From: Acidobacteriaceae bacterium
GTDB taxonomy: Bacteria > Acidobacteriota > Terriglobia > Terriglobales > Acidobacteriaceae
Direction of reading: 5' to 3'
DNA: 25,527 nt
Assembly (NCBI GenBank): GCA_003139975.1
Contig: PLHN01000207.1
Coordinates: forward strand, 1 to 25,527
The notes under the pieces were generated by a model that was not told the DNA's origin, did no database searches, and saw only the letters and a list, made by a program, of their open reading frames with translations. The number at the start of each line of letters is the position of its first letter. Position 1 is the first letter of the stretch. Positions 1-7,860 of the stretch are shown one piece after another. The position numbers and the translations under genes were made by a program.

Positions 1-1
1 T

Positions 2-679
2 CTGCGCACCGCGCTGTGGGAGCGGGGACCGGAACTGGAGCGACAGAAGGCCTCCGACTGCGTGCAGGAAGGCGATGAAGGCGTGACGCGGAAGTCCTTG
101 CCTGCCCTGCCCTCGCACTGGGGACACCTTGGACTGATCTTGTCCGCGCTTGCAGCGGCGGCCTTGGCGCTCGGTTACCTGCTCGCTCCTGTGATCGAGC
201 GCCACTTGAAGGACACGGCGCAGTCCCGGCAGATTTCCCCGGCCGGGTTGCCGGTTTCCTTCCACGGAGCGGACCCCAGCAAAGTGCAGGCAGCGACGCC
301 GGATGACCTGCGCAAACTGGCCGAGCGAGGGGACGCGGAGGCTCAGTTTATGCTGGGCACGCTTTATCGCAACGGCGACGGTGTTTTGCAAAACGACACA
401 CAAGCCGTCGAGTGGTTTCAGCGGGCGGCTGAACAGGGATACGTTCGAGCGCTCTCCGCTCTCGGCTCTGCCTACTGGGCTGGGCGCGGAGTTCGGCAGG
501 ATTACTCGCAGGCCTATTTCTGGTACGAACTCGCGCTCGCAAAAGGGGACCAGAACAGCAAGTCGCTGCTCGAGGGCATTTCCACTCAGTTAACGCGTGA
601 ACAAGTGGCCAACGCCCGCCAGCAAGCGGAAGCCTGGTTACAGGCTCACAATCAACCGGGAAGAATTGCTTCTAATTAG
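2..679 (+). CDS. Sel1-repeat (TPR-like) membrane-anchored protein, 5' end possibly outside window
   Basis: The frame is open to the left edge, so the protein may begin upstream; the first internal start is a GTG at 62, giving 205 residues. Counting from that GTG, residues about 22-44 form one hydrophobic membrane segment, followed by a linker and two Sel1-like repeats (about 91-126 and 127-162) with the usual AxxxLGxxYxxGxGVxxDxxxAxxWxxxAAxxG pattern. A short charged tail follows and ends at TAG. Sel1 repeats bind proteins or peptides; the repeats would lie on one side of the inner membrane, most likely periplasmic. This is the only apparently intact plus-strand gene and points towards the asnB end of the polysaccharide operon, so it need not belong to that pathway. 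The exact partner and role are unknown. The identification of the repeats is secure; the start is not. Confidence 0.8.
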   Translation: MRTALWERGPELERQKASDCVQEGDEGVTRKSLPALPSHWGHLGLILSALAAAALALGYLLAPVIERHLKDTAQSRQISPAGLPVSFHGADPSKVQAATPDDLRKLAERGDAEAQFMLGTLYRNGDGVLQNDTQAVEWFQRAAEQGYVRALSALGSAYWAGRGVRQDYSQAYFWYELALAKGDQNSKSLLEGISTQLTREQVANARQQAEAWLQAHNQPGRIASN

Positions 680-683
680 ACTT

Positions 684-705
684 CCGATGCGCGGACCAGC
701 GTCGG
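684..705 (+). terminator. Weak hairpin after the Sel1-repeat gene
   Basis: Five bases after the TAG stop, CCGATGC (684-690) can pair with GCGTCGG (699-705) around an 8-base loop, with one G-T wobble; the stem can be lengthened by a T-A and a wobble pair. No run of T follows, so it is not a classical intrinsic terminator. It may only slow RNA polymerase or protect the 3' end. Confidence 0.25.
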
Positions 706-806
706 AGAAATCTGGCTCGCCGCGCCCGATGCTTGCTTCGCTGCTGCCGGTGAACGATTCAGAGGACCTTCAACCCAGCCTTCTATATTAGTGGGCGTCT
801 CGAACC

Positions 807-946
807 ATGCCGGAGAAGACTGCTGCCACGGAGTTGAAGACTGAAGTCCAGAAATTCTGGAATGCCGAGCCTTGCGGTCCGCGCTATTTGGGCACGCACG
901 AGGATTTCGAAGCGCATGCCCGGACACGTTCTGAATTGGAAGCGCG
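807..946 (+). pseudogene. Truncated SAM-dependent methyltransferase (N-terminal remnant)
   Basis: An ATG at 807 opens a frame whose first ~46 residues read like the start of a class I SAM methyltransferase family: a lysine/glutamate-rich helix, then VQKFWNAEPCGPRYLG, a DFEAHARTRSELE segment and a break. In the family as I know it the next part would be the rest of the substrate cap and then the glycine-rich SAM site; none is present. From about 946 onward the frame runs antisense to asnB, so the continuing 159-codon frame is an artefact. A TATATT hexamer at 784-789 could be a relic -10 box, without a convincing -35. No transposase or repeat marks the break. Recognition rests on a short stretch, so a chance match is possible but unlikely given the FW-x-A-x-PCG and ARTR-x-ELE combination. 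Confidence 0.55.
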
Positions 947-949
947 CCG

Positions 950-2848
950 TCAAAGGTTCTGCTGGCACCAGCGCTGCAAAACGAACAGCGACCAGGGGCG
1001 CGACCACGAAGTTTGGCGGGTTAAAAAGCGATTCCAGACATCGGTTATGGCGGATGGATTGAGACAAGGAGAGTGCACGCTCTCATGTTGCAGTGCCTGT
1101 TCGATCAGTGGTCGTAGTTCGCCGCGCATCCAACGCTCAAATGGCAACGCAAATCCTCGCTTGGGACGATGCACGATTTCGCGGGGCAGATCGACGCCGA
1201 GGCTCGTCAGCAAAAGCGCCTTTGGCGAGTCGCCTCGCAACTTCTCGTTTCCCGGAATGCGGAAGCAGGCTCTCACTAGCGCGTGATCCAGAAACGGGAC
1301 GCGCAGCTCGAGCCCGTGAGCCATGCTCATGAAATCGGAATCGCGGAGCAGGGTATTGCGCATGTAGCACGTCGATTCGAGGTACGAAACGCGATTCACT
1401 GGATCGAGATCTTGGCAGGCGGCGAGCAAAGCCTGCTCCAGATTCTTGAGTTCGCGTTCTCCCGATTCGTAGTCTCCCGCATAAAGGACCTGCAGTTCAC
1501 TCGGAGTAAAGAGAGTGCGCGCCAGAAAGTACGGGTGTGTGAAATCGCTGCCGCTGGCGAGGAAGGAAAGTTTGCGATTTCTATCGCTCTTTTCGGCTAG
1601 CAGGGCCAGCGACGCGGCCACAGGTTTGCGCACTGCAGATGGCAGCCTGGCGAAACGATTGACGGCCTGCTCCATGCGCGGGACGCGCCGGAAATTCGAG
1701 TAGCCGGCAAACATCTCGTCGGCGCCGAGACCGGTCAGTGCGACCTTGACGCCTGCGGTCCGCGCATTTACGGAAACCAGCCAGGTGTTGATTCCGTCGA
1801 TGGTGGGCTGATCCATGGCGCGGAGAGCCTCTGGAAGGCTGGCCAGCGCATCCTCCTGCGAAACCATGATCTCGTGGTGATCGGTTTTGAAACGGCGGGC
1901 GACCAGGCGGGAATGCTCGGCCTCATTGAACTCTTTTTCGCGAAAAACAAGCGAAAAGGTTGCGGGGCGTATTCCGGCTAGGCTCATGACAGCGACCAGA
2001 CTCGACGAATCAATACCGCCGGAGAGGAAGATTCCGACGGGTACATCGCTGACAAGATGCGAGAGCACGGCATCATGGACAACACCGGGAAGGTCCTTCA
2101 GCACCGTGTCCGTGGAGGGCGCACCGATCTCGGCGCTCGCGCTATTTTCGGCGCTTCTGCCGTCGAGAGGATTCGAATATCCCCTGTCCTGAAGGCCGCC
2201 GTTTTCGACCGCAATAAAGTTTCCCGGAGGAACGGCAGAAATTCCTTCGACGATAGTACGAGGCTCGTAGACGGACCCGAAGGCCAGAAAACTGAAAAGT
2301 CCATTGGCATCGAGTTTCCGCGGGACCAACCTCGTCTGCAGGAGGGTTCGCACTTCGGAAGCGAAGAGAAAATGTCTTGCAGAGCGGTAGTAGTAGAGGG
2401 GCTTGATGCCCATGGGATCGCGCACAAGCAGCAGACGATTGCGGTTGGCATCCCAGAGCGCGAAAGCAAACATCCCACGCAATTTGGGAAAACAGCGCTC
2501 GCCCCAGACACGGTACCCGGCGAGGATCACTTCCGTGTCGGAATGGCTTTGGAAGCGGTTGCCCGCCGATTCGAGTTCCGCGCGGAGTTCGCGAAAGTTA
2601 TAGATTTCGCCGTTGAACACAATCTGATTGCCGGTGGCAGGATCGCTCATGGGTTGGTGGCCGAGCGGCGAGAGGTCGATGATGGAAAGACGGGTGTGAG
2701 CAAAACCGAGTTGACCCCCGGAACCTGTTTCAATAATGGATGTGCCGGAATCGTCAGGGCCACGGTGAGCGAGGGACAGCGTGGCACGATCAAGAACGTC
2801 CTTCGGGACGCCACCATCTGCCGCCAAAATGCCGAAGATTCCACACAT
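950..2848 (-). CDS. asnB: Glutamine-hydrolysing asparagine synthase-type amidotransferase
   Basis: This 632-residue protein has both AsnB domains. The N-terminal class II glutaminase starts with the nucleophile Cys2 (MCGIFGI), with R53 in RLSIIDLS, FNGEIYN at 78-84 and D104 in SDTEVIL. The synthetase half carries the PP-loop SGGIDSS (276-282). The family moves ammonia from glutamine to an AMP-activated carboxylate, usually aspartate; AsnB homologues inside polysaccharide loci often amidate other carboxylates such as uronic acids, which fits this setting better than bulk asparagine synthesis. It is the last gene of the minus-strand run, 92 bp after a methyltransferase gene. The ATG at 2848 is fixed by the need for Cys2; no clear Shine-Dalgarno precedes it. 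Its TGA lies within a few bases of the broken methyltransferase, but the C-terminus (RPWSLFVLQRW...) looks natural, so the gene seems intact. Confidence 0.93.
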   Translation of the reverse strand: MCGIFGILAADGGVPKDVLDRATLSLAHRGPDDSGTSIIETGSGGQLGFAHTRLSIIDLSPLGHQPMSDPATGNQIVFNGEIYNFRELRAELESAGNRFQSHSDTEVILAGYRVWGERCFPKLRGMFAFALWDANRNRLLLVRDPMGIKPLYYYRSARHFLFASEVRTLLQTRLVPRKLDANGLFSFLAFGSVYEPRTIVEGISAVPPGNFIAVENGGLQDRGYSNPLDGRSAENSASAEIGAPSTDTVLKDLPGVVHDAVLSHLVSDVPVGIFLSGGIDSSSLVAVMSLAGIRPATFSLVFREKEFNEAEHSRLVARRFKTDHHEIMVSQEDALASLPEALRAMDQPTIDGINTWLVSVNARTAGVKVALTGLGADEMFAGYSNFRRVPRMEQAVNRFARLPSAVRKPVAASLALLAEKSDRNRKLSFLASGSDFTHPYFLARTLFTPSELQVLYAGDYESGERELKNLEQALLAACQDLDPVNRVSYLESTCYMRNTLLRDSDFMSMAHGLELRVPFLDHALVRACFRIPGNEKLRGDSPKALLLTSLGVDLPREIVHRPKRGFALPFERWMRGELRPLIEQALQHESVHSPCLNPSAITDVWNRFLTRQTSWSRPWSLFVLQRWCQQNL

Positions 2849-2940
2849 GGATTTGAACCGTTGATTGAGTGTCCGACGAAAGCATAAACCACGAGACCAG
2901 CCCGGACACCGAGTAGAGCAGGAGGAATAGCCGACCGCCG

Positions 2941-3594
2941 TTACTTGAACGCTTCTACATATAGGGAATGAGGCAAGTCGCGAGAGTCTCCTGGTTCGTA
3001 TGCCGGAACATTATCATCGTACAAGCGGCTCTTCCCTTCTGCGGATCTTTCTACTTCGCCGAAACCTGCTTTCCCGAGCACTTCCTCGATATGTGTGAAG
3101 TCGAAGGCAGTGCGGTGCTGTCCATCGCAGAAAATAAAATTGGAAAACCTGCCGCCGAGCGAATCGAAATGGCGCGGGAAAGAATCATCGAACCAAGCGC
3201 TCTGGCTCTGGCTGTAGGCTTGAATGGCACTTTCGAGATTGGGGACGATCAGGCGAATTCCACCGCGCGGCTTCAGCACGCGCAGGCATTCCCGGAGAAG
3301 CAAGTTCAGTTCGTCGGGATAAAAATGCTCGAACATGTGAGTGGAATAGATGGAATCTACGGAGTTCGAGGGAAATGGAAGGCCGTTGCGTACGTCGAGC
3401 CACAGATCGATTTTGTTGAAGAGATTCGCGTCAACATTGACGAAGCCCTCCAGATACTTCGGACCGCAGCCCAGATGTACGTGACTAGCGCCTGAGGAGT
3501 TCCGCGGCAGCATGTAGCGACGAACCAGATAGTTGGGAAGAGTGGCTTTGGCGATGCCCCAAAAGGCGATGTCCTTGAAGCGCTGGTGAAGCAA
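2941..3594 (-). CDS. Class I SAM-dependent methyltransferase (Methyltransf_11-like)
   Basis: The 217-residue product has motif I VHLGCGPKYLEGFVNVD at about 39-55, an acidic DLWLDVRNGLPFP stretch, and the later THMFEHFYPDE and ECLRVLKPRGGIRLIVPN motifs of the Rossmann-fold methyltransferase family. It probably methylates a sugar or lipid-linked intermediate in the cytoplasm; the acceptor atom cannot be told. The start is TTG at 3594, supported by a GGAGGG Shine-Dalgarno exactly five bases upstream; an ATG inside that spacer is in another frame. It resembles the methyltransferase at 15435-16040 closely: same glycine loop, same EHF motif, and near-identical C-terminal SLY(V/M)EA ends, so the two are likely paralogues. 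It sits between the deacetylase and asnB genes, with 82- and 92-bp gaps. Confidence 0.85.
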   Translation of the reverse strand: MLHQRFKDIAFWGIAKATLPNYLVRRYMLPRNSSGASHVHLGCGPKYLEGFVNVDANLFNKIDLWLDVRNGLPFPSNSVDSIYSTHMFEHFYPDELNLLLRECLRVLKPRGGIRLIVPNLESAIQAYSQSQSAWFDDSFPRHFDSLGGRFSNFIFCDGQHRTAFDFTHIEEVLGKAGFGEVERSAEGKSRLYDDNVPAYEPGDSRDLPHSLYVEAFK

Positions 3595-3599
3595 ACCAT

Positions 3600-3605
3600 C
3601 CCTCC
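3600..3605 (-). promoter_or_regulatory. Shine-Dalgarno that decides a TTG start
   Basis: Read on the minus strand this is GGAGGG, five bases before the TTG at 3594. It is one of the strongest ribosome binding sites in the window and justifies the rare TTG start of the methyltransferase; the next ATG is 27 codons further in. Confidence 0.6.
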
Positions 3606-3676
3606 GAGAGCGGTGGCCCGATTATAGTTCAGGCGTGCGGGGCAGTGGCCTGATTGCCTTGGGACCTTCGGACCAA

Positions 3677-4552
3677 TCAACTTGTGCCCCGCAGCATTTG
3701 TCTGAGCTTCCTCCTTTTTCTTGCCCAGATGGGATCCACAAGACCCGAATACATGAACTGATATTCAGCAGGGGAATAGTACGATTCGATTTCCGTGCGC
3801 CAGATTAGATCAGGCGAATCGGAAGCGAGGCGCACAGTTCCGGGGCACGGCGAAAAGCACAAACGATGGGCTTGCTTGATGGCTTCCCAGGAACCGCGGG
3901 AGATGGCGTCCCACGAGTAAGCCCAGGCAAAGGCATCGACGGCCTTGCCAGTCCAGAGCGCGATCTGTTCGGAACTCGCCCGGATTTCGCGCTCACACTC
4001 GGGTGCCGGCAGTCTTAGCAGGTTAGCGTGGGACAGGGTGTGGTTGCCAATCCAATGCCCGCGGCGCGCGAGATCGGCGAGTTGTCGTGGCATCATCGGC
4101 TTCCAAATCTCGTCCTGGCGGGCCTCGGCGGACACAATATTTCGAATATCGATTTTCGAGTAGTAAAAATCTTTCGCCGCATTTCCTTCGAGACCGATGA
4201 ATTGCGGGACCACAAAAAATATGCCGCGCGCACCGAGGGATTCGAGAATGGGAGCAGCAATCAGGTAATTGCTCTCGCGACCATCATCAAACGTAAACAG
4301 AACCGCGGGCTTCGGGCCTGGCCATGTGGGCGTTCTGGTTTCGACCGCGCGCGCAAACAATTCCGGCGTGATGAGCGCAAAGCGCTTTGCGACCCACTCG
4401 ACCTGACGCTGGAACCGATCGGCGTGCGCGCTCAGGGTCTCGTGCATCTCCACCACGGTGCAGGACGCACTTCCGTGCACTGCCAGTGCGAGATCGTTGA
4501 TGCGCAGGCTGGCTGCGGTTTTCAGCACGACACTGCGAGCCAGTTTTCTCAA
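3677..4552 (-). CDS. Polysaccharide deacetylase, NodB-like
   Basis: The 291-residue product has NodB motif 1 FTFDDG at 86-91 (catalytic and metal-binding aspartates) and motif 2 as HTLSH at 171-175 (the two metal-binding histidines). Such enzymes remove N- or O-acetyl groups from sugar polymers with a divalent metal. Motif 3, normally an F-x-x-P-x-G type sequence, reads FAWAYSWD here, with alanine in place of proline, and motif 4 is not obvious, so substrate or activity may differ from chitin-type enzymes. No signal peptide is clear, suggesting a cytoplasmic lipid-linked substrate. The frame opens at a TTG (4552) with AGGA immediately before it; internal GTG codons are alternative starts, so the first ~10 residues are uncertain. 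The gene follows the GNAT gene by 24 bp. Confidence 0.87.
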   Translation of the reverse strand: MRKLARSVVLKTAASLRINDLALAVHGSASCTVVEMHETLSAHADRFQRQVEWVAKRFALITPELFARAVETRTPTWPGPKPAVLFTFDDGRESNYLIAAPILESLGARGIFFVVPQFIGLEGNAAKDFYYSKIDIRNIVSAEARQDEIWKPMMPRQLADLARRGHWIGNHTLSHANLLRLPAPECEREIRASSEQIALWTGKAVDAFAWAYSWDAISRGSWEAIKQAHRLCFSPCPGTVRLASDSPDLIWRTEIESYYSPAEYQFMYSGLVDPIWARKRRKLRQMLRGTS

Positions 4553-4576
4553 TCCTAAGGTCTGCTCCCGGCAAAC

Positions 4577-5662
4577 TCAGATAGTCCAGTCGCCATCGGC
4601 TGGAACAAAGTAGCAATCGTGGGTAGGCAGCAATCCGCGCCGGTCAAGGAGCCAGCCATTGGGCAACTCGAAGTCGCGTCTGCGAAAACCGGCCTCCAAC
4701 AATCGATTCCGGCTTGGTGCGGCCAGATTGCGCAGAACAATCATATCTGTGCGGTCGCGATATTTCTTGTGCAGGGCGGCAACGATCGCTGCCAGCGCAG
4801 CGGGTTCCGGTTTCGGAAATATGTCGACCACATTCAAAGAACGAATCTGCATCTTATAACCACGCCGCCGTTCGTTGACAGCCACGAACATCTGATTTTG
4901 GTTTCGTCGACTCTGGAAGACAAACAACGCCATCGATGGGTCCCTTCCCGAAAAATACCTCCAGCGCATGTAGGATTCATCTCTGCGGGCGGTGAGGTAA
5001 CTCGTCGACTCCCTTCGCAACAGTTCCATAACTTCTTCAACCGAGAACAGTCGCGCCAGTTCACCCTCCTGATCGGGCGGAAGCCGGAGCTTGCGAACGT
5101 GGCGTAACCATGCTGTCGCCGCTCCGGCGGCACGGGCTAGCGATGGGCGAGCGCCGCGGCGCCTCGCGAGTTCCTCGACAACGGGGGGCCAATGGACGAC
5201 TCCCAGGAGCTCGTGATCGGAGTCTGGGATTGGAGTTGCGCCGCGGGCCTTCCACAGCCGCGCCGCGATCGCATTGGCAGAATTGCCAAACACGGGGCTT
5301 TGATTGGGGGCGCCCGTGAATTTCAGAAATAGCGCTCCGCCGGAGCCGCGATGGGCTTCGTCAACGTAAAAACAGGTCGAACCCAGCATCAACACCGGAT
5401 TCTGCCTAAACACGAACATTTGAGGAAGATACAAGATACAGCCGACGAGCGCGTCCTGGTTCGAGCGCGCGCCGCAACCGAGAAGTCCGAATTCACTGCG
5501 GGTGGGATTTTCAAGCAACAGCCAGGTCAGACGGGACAGCGTTTCGCCGGGCGCGCGCCCGGATTGTGCAGCCACGAAGCCGGCCAGCTCCGGCAAGTCG
5601 TGTTCCGACAAATCGACAACGCTCACCTTCGACAACGGACCTGCAGCATTTGAAGCACTCAT
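4577..5662 (-). CDS. GNAT-like acyltransferase of polysaccharide loci
   Basis: The 361-residue protein has a GNAT-like core: hydrophobic strands, then FYVDEAHRGSGGALFLKF at about 98-115, which resembles the acetyl-CoA pyrophosphate loop (R/Q-x-x-G-x-G/A). A second part contains SYMRWRYF at about 229-237, a signature I associate with GNAT proteins next to deacetylase genes in exopolysaccharide clusters, followed by a C-terminal strand-helix region that may be a second GNAT half. It probably acylates an amino sugar or peptide-like substituent in the cytoplasm. Its ATG overlaps the stop of the upstream glycosyltransferase (ATGA, 5659-5662), so the two are translationally coupled, and the deacetylase follows 24 bp later, pairing acylation with deacylation. 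The fold call is moderate; the substrate is unknown. Confidence 0.65.
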   Translation of the reverse strand: MSASNAAGPLSKVSVVDLSEHDLPELAGFVAAQSGRAPGETLSRLTWLLLENPTRSEFGLLGCGARSNQDALVGCILYLPQMFVFRQNPVLMLGSTCFYVDEAHRGSGGALFLKFTGAPNQSPVFGNSANAIAARLWKARGATPIPDSDHELLGVVHWPPVVEELARRRGARPSLARAAGAATAWLRHVRKLRLPPDQEGELARLFSVEEVMELLRRESTSYLTARRDESYMRWRYFSGRDPSMALFVFQSRRNQNQMFVAVNERRRGYKMQIRSLNVVDIFPKPEPAALAAIVAALHKKYRDRTDMIVLRNLAAPSRNRLLEAGFRRRDFELPNGWLLDRRGLLPTHDCYFVPADGDWTI

Positions 5663-6837
5663 GGGTGTATCACATCGTGATAGAGATCGCTCAACCGGCG
5701 CACTTGATCTGCCAGTGTAAGGCCGTTGAGGATAGTTTGACGGGCATTCCCTCCGAGACTTGTCCTCAAGTCCGGCGAACCGAGCAGTTGTTGCAAGGCA
5801 TCGGTCATTTCTGGCACACCGTCAACCGGGATCAACCAGCCGTTTTGGCGATGCTGAATGATCTCGCCGATGCCTTGCCCCTCACAAGCGATCACTGCCT
5901 TGCCGCAAGACATGGCTTCAAGATACGCGCAGCCTAGGCCTTCGAAGCGGCTGGGCAGCGCAAAGATCGTACATTCGCGCATGGCTTTGGCAACCCCGGC
6001 GCGATCCTGGCGACCGAGAAAGGAAACTCTTTCGGAAATTCCCAGAGATCGGGCGAAGGCGGCGAAACGGGTTTGATCAGGACCTTCTCCGATCAAGCTG
6101 CAGTGCAGGCTCGGAAAGTGCGGCGCAATCTGAGCCATGGCCTTGAGCACGACCTCATGCCCCTTGCCGCGGAGAAGATTGCCAACCATTAAGATAGCGG
6201 GGGCGCGGTCAGGCATGGGCTTTTCTTCGGGAACAAATCTCTGAGGGTTCGTGCCGTTATAGATCACACAGCTCGAGACCTGGCCCTGCATGCCGTCTTC
6301 AAGAATCTTCTCGATCGCGCGGCTGATACAGATGACCGATGCGGCCCGGCTGTAAATCTCCTTCGACAGTTTCGCCCGCCGTGCGGCTGCCCGAGTCCCC
6401 GGTTCGAAACACGCGTTGAAAACGTCAAGCCCGTGGATGGTGACGACAAATGGAATGCGCAGGCGTTCGGCGAGCAAGAACGCGGCGTGACCGCAGGGCA
6501 GCACAGCGTGGGCCTGAATGACGTCAATCTTGGCGCGCTGATGGAGTGCCCTGATGAACGGTAGAACACGACCGTAAAGGAATAGGCCGGCGGTCGTCAG
6601 ACCGGAATTTCCCGGAAACGTGGGATAGCGGAGCCATTCGGCGCGGGCTTCCAACAGCGGGCGCCGGCGTTGGTGATGAAGAGGAGACACTCCGATAACA
6701 GTTGACCGCAGATTGAAGTCAGCAAAGTTGACAATCGGTTCGGAGATGTACGTGCCATAAACGGGATTTGCTGCGTGCGGGAAAAACGGAGTGATGGTAA
6801 GGACATGAAGCGGCGCACGATCTGGAAAAGAGTTCAC
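5659..6837 (-). CDS. Glycosyltransferase family 4
   Basis: A 392-residue GT-B protein. The N-terminal domain starts with a strand and a PxxxNPVYGTYI loop typical of GT4 acceptor domains; an HAVLPCG and TIHGLDVF region follows; the C-terminal nucleotide-sugar domain begins at VGNLLRGKG and has the EX7E motif in SRFEGLGCAYLEAMSCGKAVIA. GT4 enzymes are retaining transferases using nucleotide sugars to extend lipid-linked glycans at the cytoplasmic membrane face. The start is a GTG (6837) without a good Shine-Dalgarno; no ATG lies nearby in frame. The 3' end overlaps the GNAT gene by ATGA, and the ACP gene ends 24 bp upstream. Donor and acceptor cannot be told from sequence. Confidence 0.9.
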   Translation of the reverse strand: MNSFPDRAPLHVLTITPFFPHAANPVYGTYISEPIVNFADFNLRSTVIGVSPLHHQRRRPLLEARAEWLRYPTFPGNSGLTTAGLFLYGRVLPFIRALHQRAKIDVIQAHAVLPCGHAAFLLAERLRIPFVVTIHGLDVFNACFEPGTRAAARRAKLSKEIYSRAASVICISRAIEKILEDGMQGQVSSCVIYNGTNPQRFVPEEKPMPDRAPAILMVGNLLRGKGHEVVLKAMAQIAPHFPSLHCSLIGEGPDQTRFAAFARSLGISERVSFLGRQDRAGVAKAMRECTIFALPSRFEGLGCAYLEAMSCGKAVIACEGQGIGEIIQHRQNGWLIPVDGVPEMTDALQQLLGSPDLRTSLGGNARQTILNGLTLADQVRRLSDLYHDVIHP

Positions 6838-6861
6838 GGAATCGAATTTATGAAGGCCGCC

Positions 6862-7128
6862 CTAGTTGACTTTACTGGCTTGACCGAGTGCCATTGTGAC
6901 AAGTTCGGCAATACCGCCGATGGTCGAAAAACGTGGATCTTGCATATCCGTTTCCGAGAATTGCATGCCGAAGCGATTTTCGATCTCGCTTACAAGTTCC
7001 ACGATTTCCAGCGACGTCAGCAAGCCGGACTGCAGGTAGTCAATTCCCAACGCCTCCCGCGCGCCGCAATGGAGTTTGGCGCGAGAAGAAAACCAATCCA
7101 CGATCCAATTCGAAACGTCTTCATCCAT
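6862..7128 (-). CDS. Acyl carrier protein
   Basis: An 88-residue acidic helical protein with the carrier-protein core GLLTSLEIVELVSEIENRFG. Ser39 is the expected 4'-phosphopantetheine site, but the usual Asp before it (DSL) is Thr38 here. The helix II sequence EIVELVSEIE and the spacing are otherwise typical of free-standing ACPs that serve acyl-adenylating enzymes. I chose the ATG at 7128 over an in-frame TTG at 7170 because the extra 14 residues look non-coding and a modest AAGAGA lies before the ATG. The gene follows the cyclase-family hydrolase by 72 bp and shares a block with an AMP-forming ligase, so the obvious idea is that the ligase or an associated step loads this carrier. It is unlikely to be the fatty-acid synthesis ACP, because no fab genes are near. 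Confidence 0.82.
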   Translation of the reverse strand: MDEDVSNWIVDWFSSRAKLHCGAREALGIDYLQSGLLTSLEIVELVSEIENRFGMQFSETDMQDPRFSTIGGIAELVTMALGQASKVN

Positions 7129-7200
7129 CACAAGATCTCTTTGATCCAAACACGAGTCTCCGCGGCGCAAGACCGCTCAGCAGACCGGTCCCAGTAAATA

Positions 7201-7860
7201 TTACCTTTCGATGGCCACGCAGCGCGTGGGAGCTCCGTCGGCGCCTTTGATTTTGAGTGGCAGGACCATAAGTTCAACCACTGACTTTGACAAAGAACGA
7301 AGGTTGCACAAATATTCGACCAGCACAACCTCCGCGCCCAACAGAACCTTGTGATTGGGAGAGTCGTTCCCGCTATTGCGCGAATGGGCCGGATTGTCTG
7401 GCGACGGCGTGTCCATGGCGATCAGGCGGCAACCATCATCCACCAGCCAGCGCGCAGCCTCTTGCGAAAAGTACGGATAATTGTTGTAGTACGTCATCTG
7501 GCCGAAGTAATCGGACCAATCCGTACGCAGAATCAGCCGCGTCGGCACCTTGCCCCCGAGTTTTTCCTTTAGAGCTGGAGTGCCAATCTCCTGATTCGGT
7601 TGAGCGGGAGCGAAATTGATTACCGTTGCTTCTCCGATTAACACATCGAGCGGGACTTCGTCGATGCCCCTGCCGCTTGGAATGAAGTGTAGCGGAGCAT
7701 CGGTGTGGGTTCCCGTGTGCGTGCCCAGGGTAACCTTGCGCGTTTCTCTTCCTTCGATTCCGTGGCGGCCGAGAATGCTGATCTCTACGACGGGGTGCCA
7801 GTGTGTGGGGAACGTCATCATGCCTTCATGCAGGCTCAGGGAGAGGTCAATGATCTTCAT
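7201..7860 (-). CDS. Cyclase-family (kynurenine formamidase-like) metal-dependent hydrolase
   Basis: The 219-residue protein begins MKIIDLSLSLHEGMMTFP and carries the family signature HTGTHTDAP at 48-56, whose histidines and aspartate bind zinc or manganese in characterised kynurenine formamidases; HSRNSGNDSPNHK later supplies further conserved polar residues. Known members hydrolyse N-formylkynurenine, isatin or lactone-like substrates, and some act in polyketide cyclisation, so the family alone does not set the reaction. The ATG at 7860 overlaps the stop of the acyl ligase (ATGA, 7857-7860), showing translational coupling; an upstream in-frame extension of 21 codons lies inside the ligase gene and was rejected. 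Placement between an acyl ligase and an ACP suggests hydrolysis or ring closure of an intermediate in the same small pathway. Confidence 0.85.
   Translation of the reverse strand: MKIIDLSLSLHEGMMTFPTHWHPVVEISILGRHGIEGRETRKVTLGTHTGTHTDAPLHFIPSGRGIDEVPLDVLIGEATVINFAPAQPNQEIGTPALKEKLGGKVPTRLILRTDWSDYFGQMTYYNNYPYFSQEAARWLVDDGCRLIAMDTPSPDNPAHSRNSGNDSPNHKVLLGAEVVLVEYLCNLRSLSKSVVELMVLPLKIKGADGAPTRCVAIER

Noticed and set aside
680..960. Insertion sequence or transposon end at the methyltransferase breakpoint
   Set aside because: No transposase fragment, terminal inverted repeat or target duplication could be seen by eye.
946..1286. Continuation of the plus-strand frame that starts with the methyltransferase remnant
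   Set aside because: From about 946 it lies antisense to the well-supported asnB gene and resembles no protein family; only the first ~46 codons are kept.
2057..2887. Long plus-strand frame of 276 codons
   Set aside because: Entirely antisense to asnB, which has clear catalytic motifs; the opposite frame has no recognisable motif.
7129..7170. TTG start extending the ACP by 14 residues
   Set aside because: The extra residues do not resemble carrier-protein N-termini and no ribosome binding site precedes the TTG.
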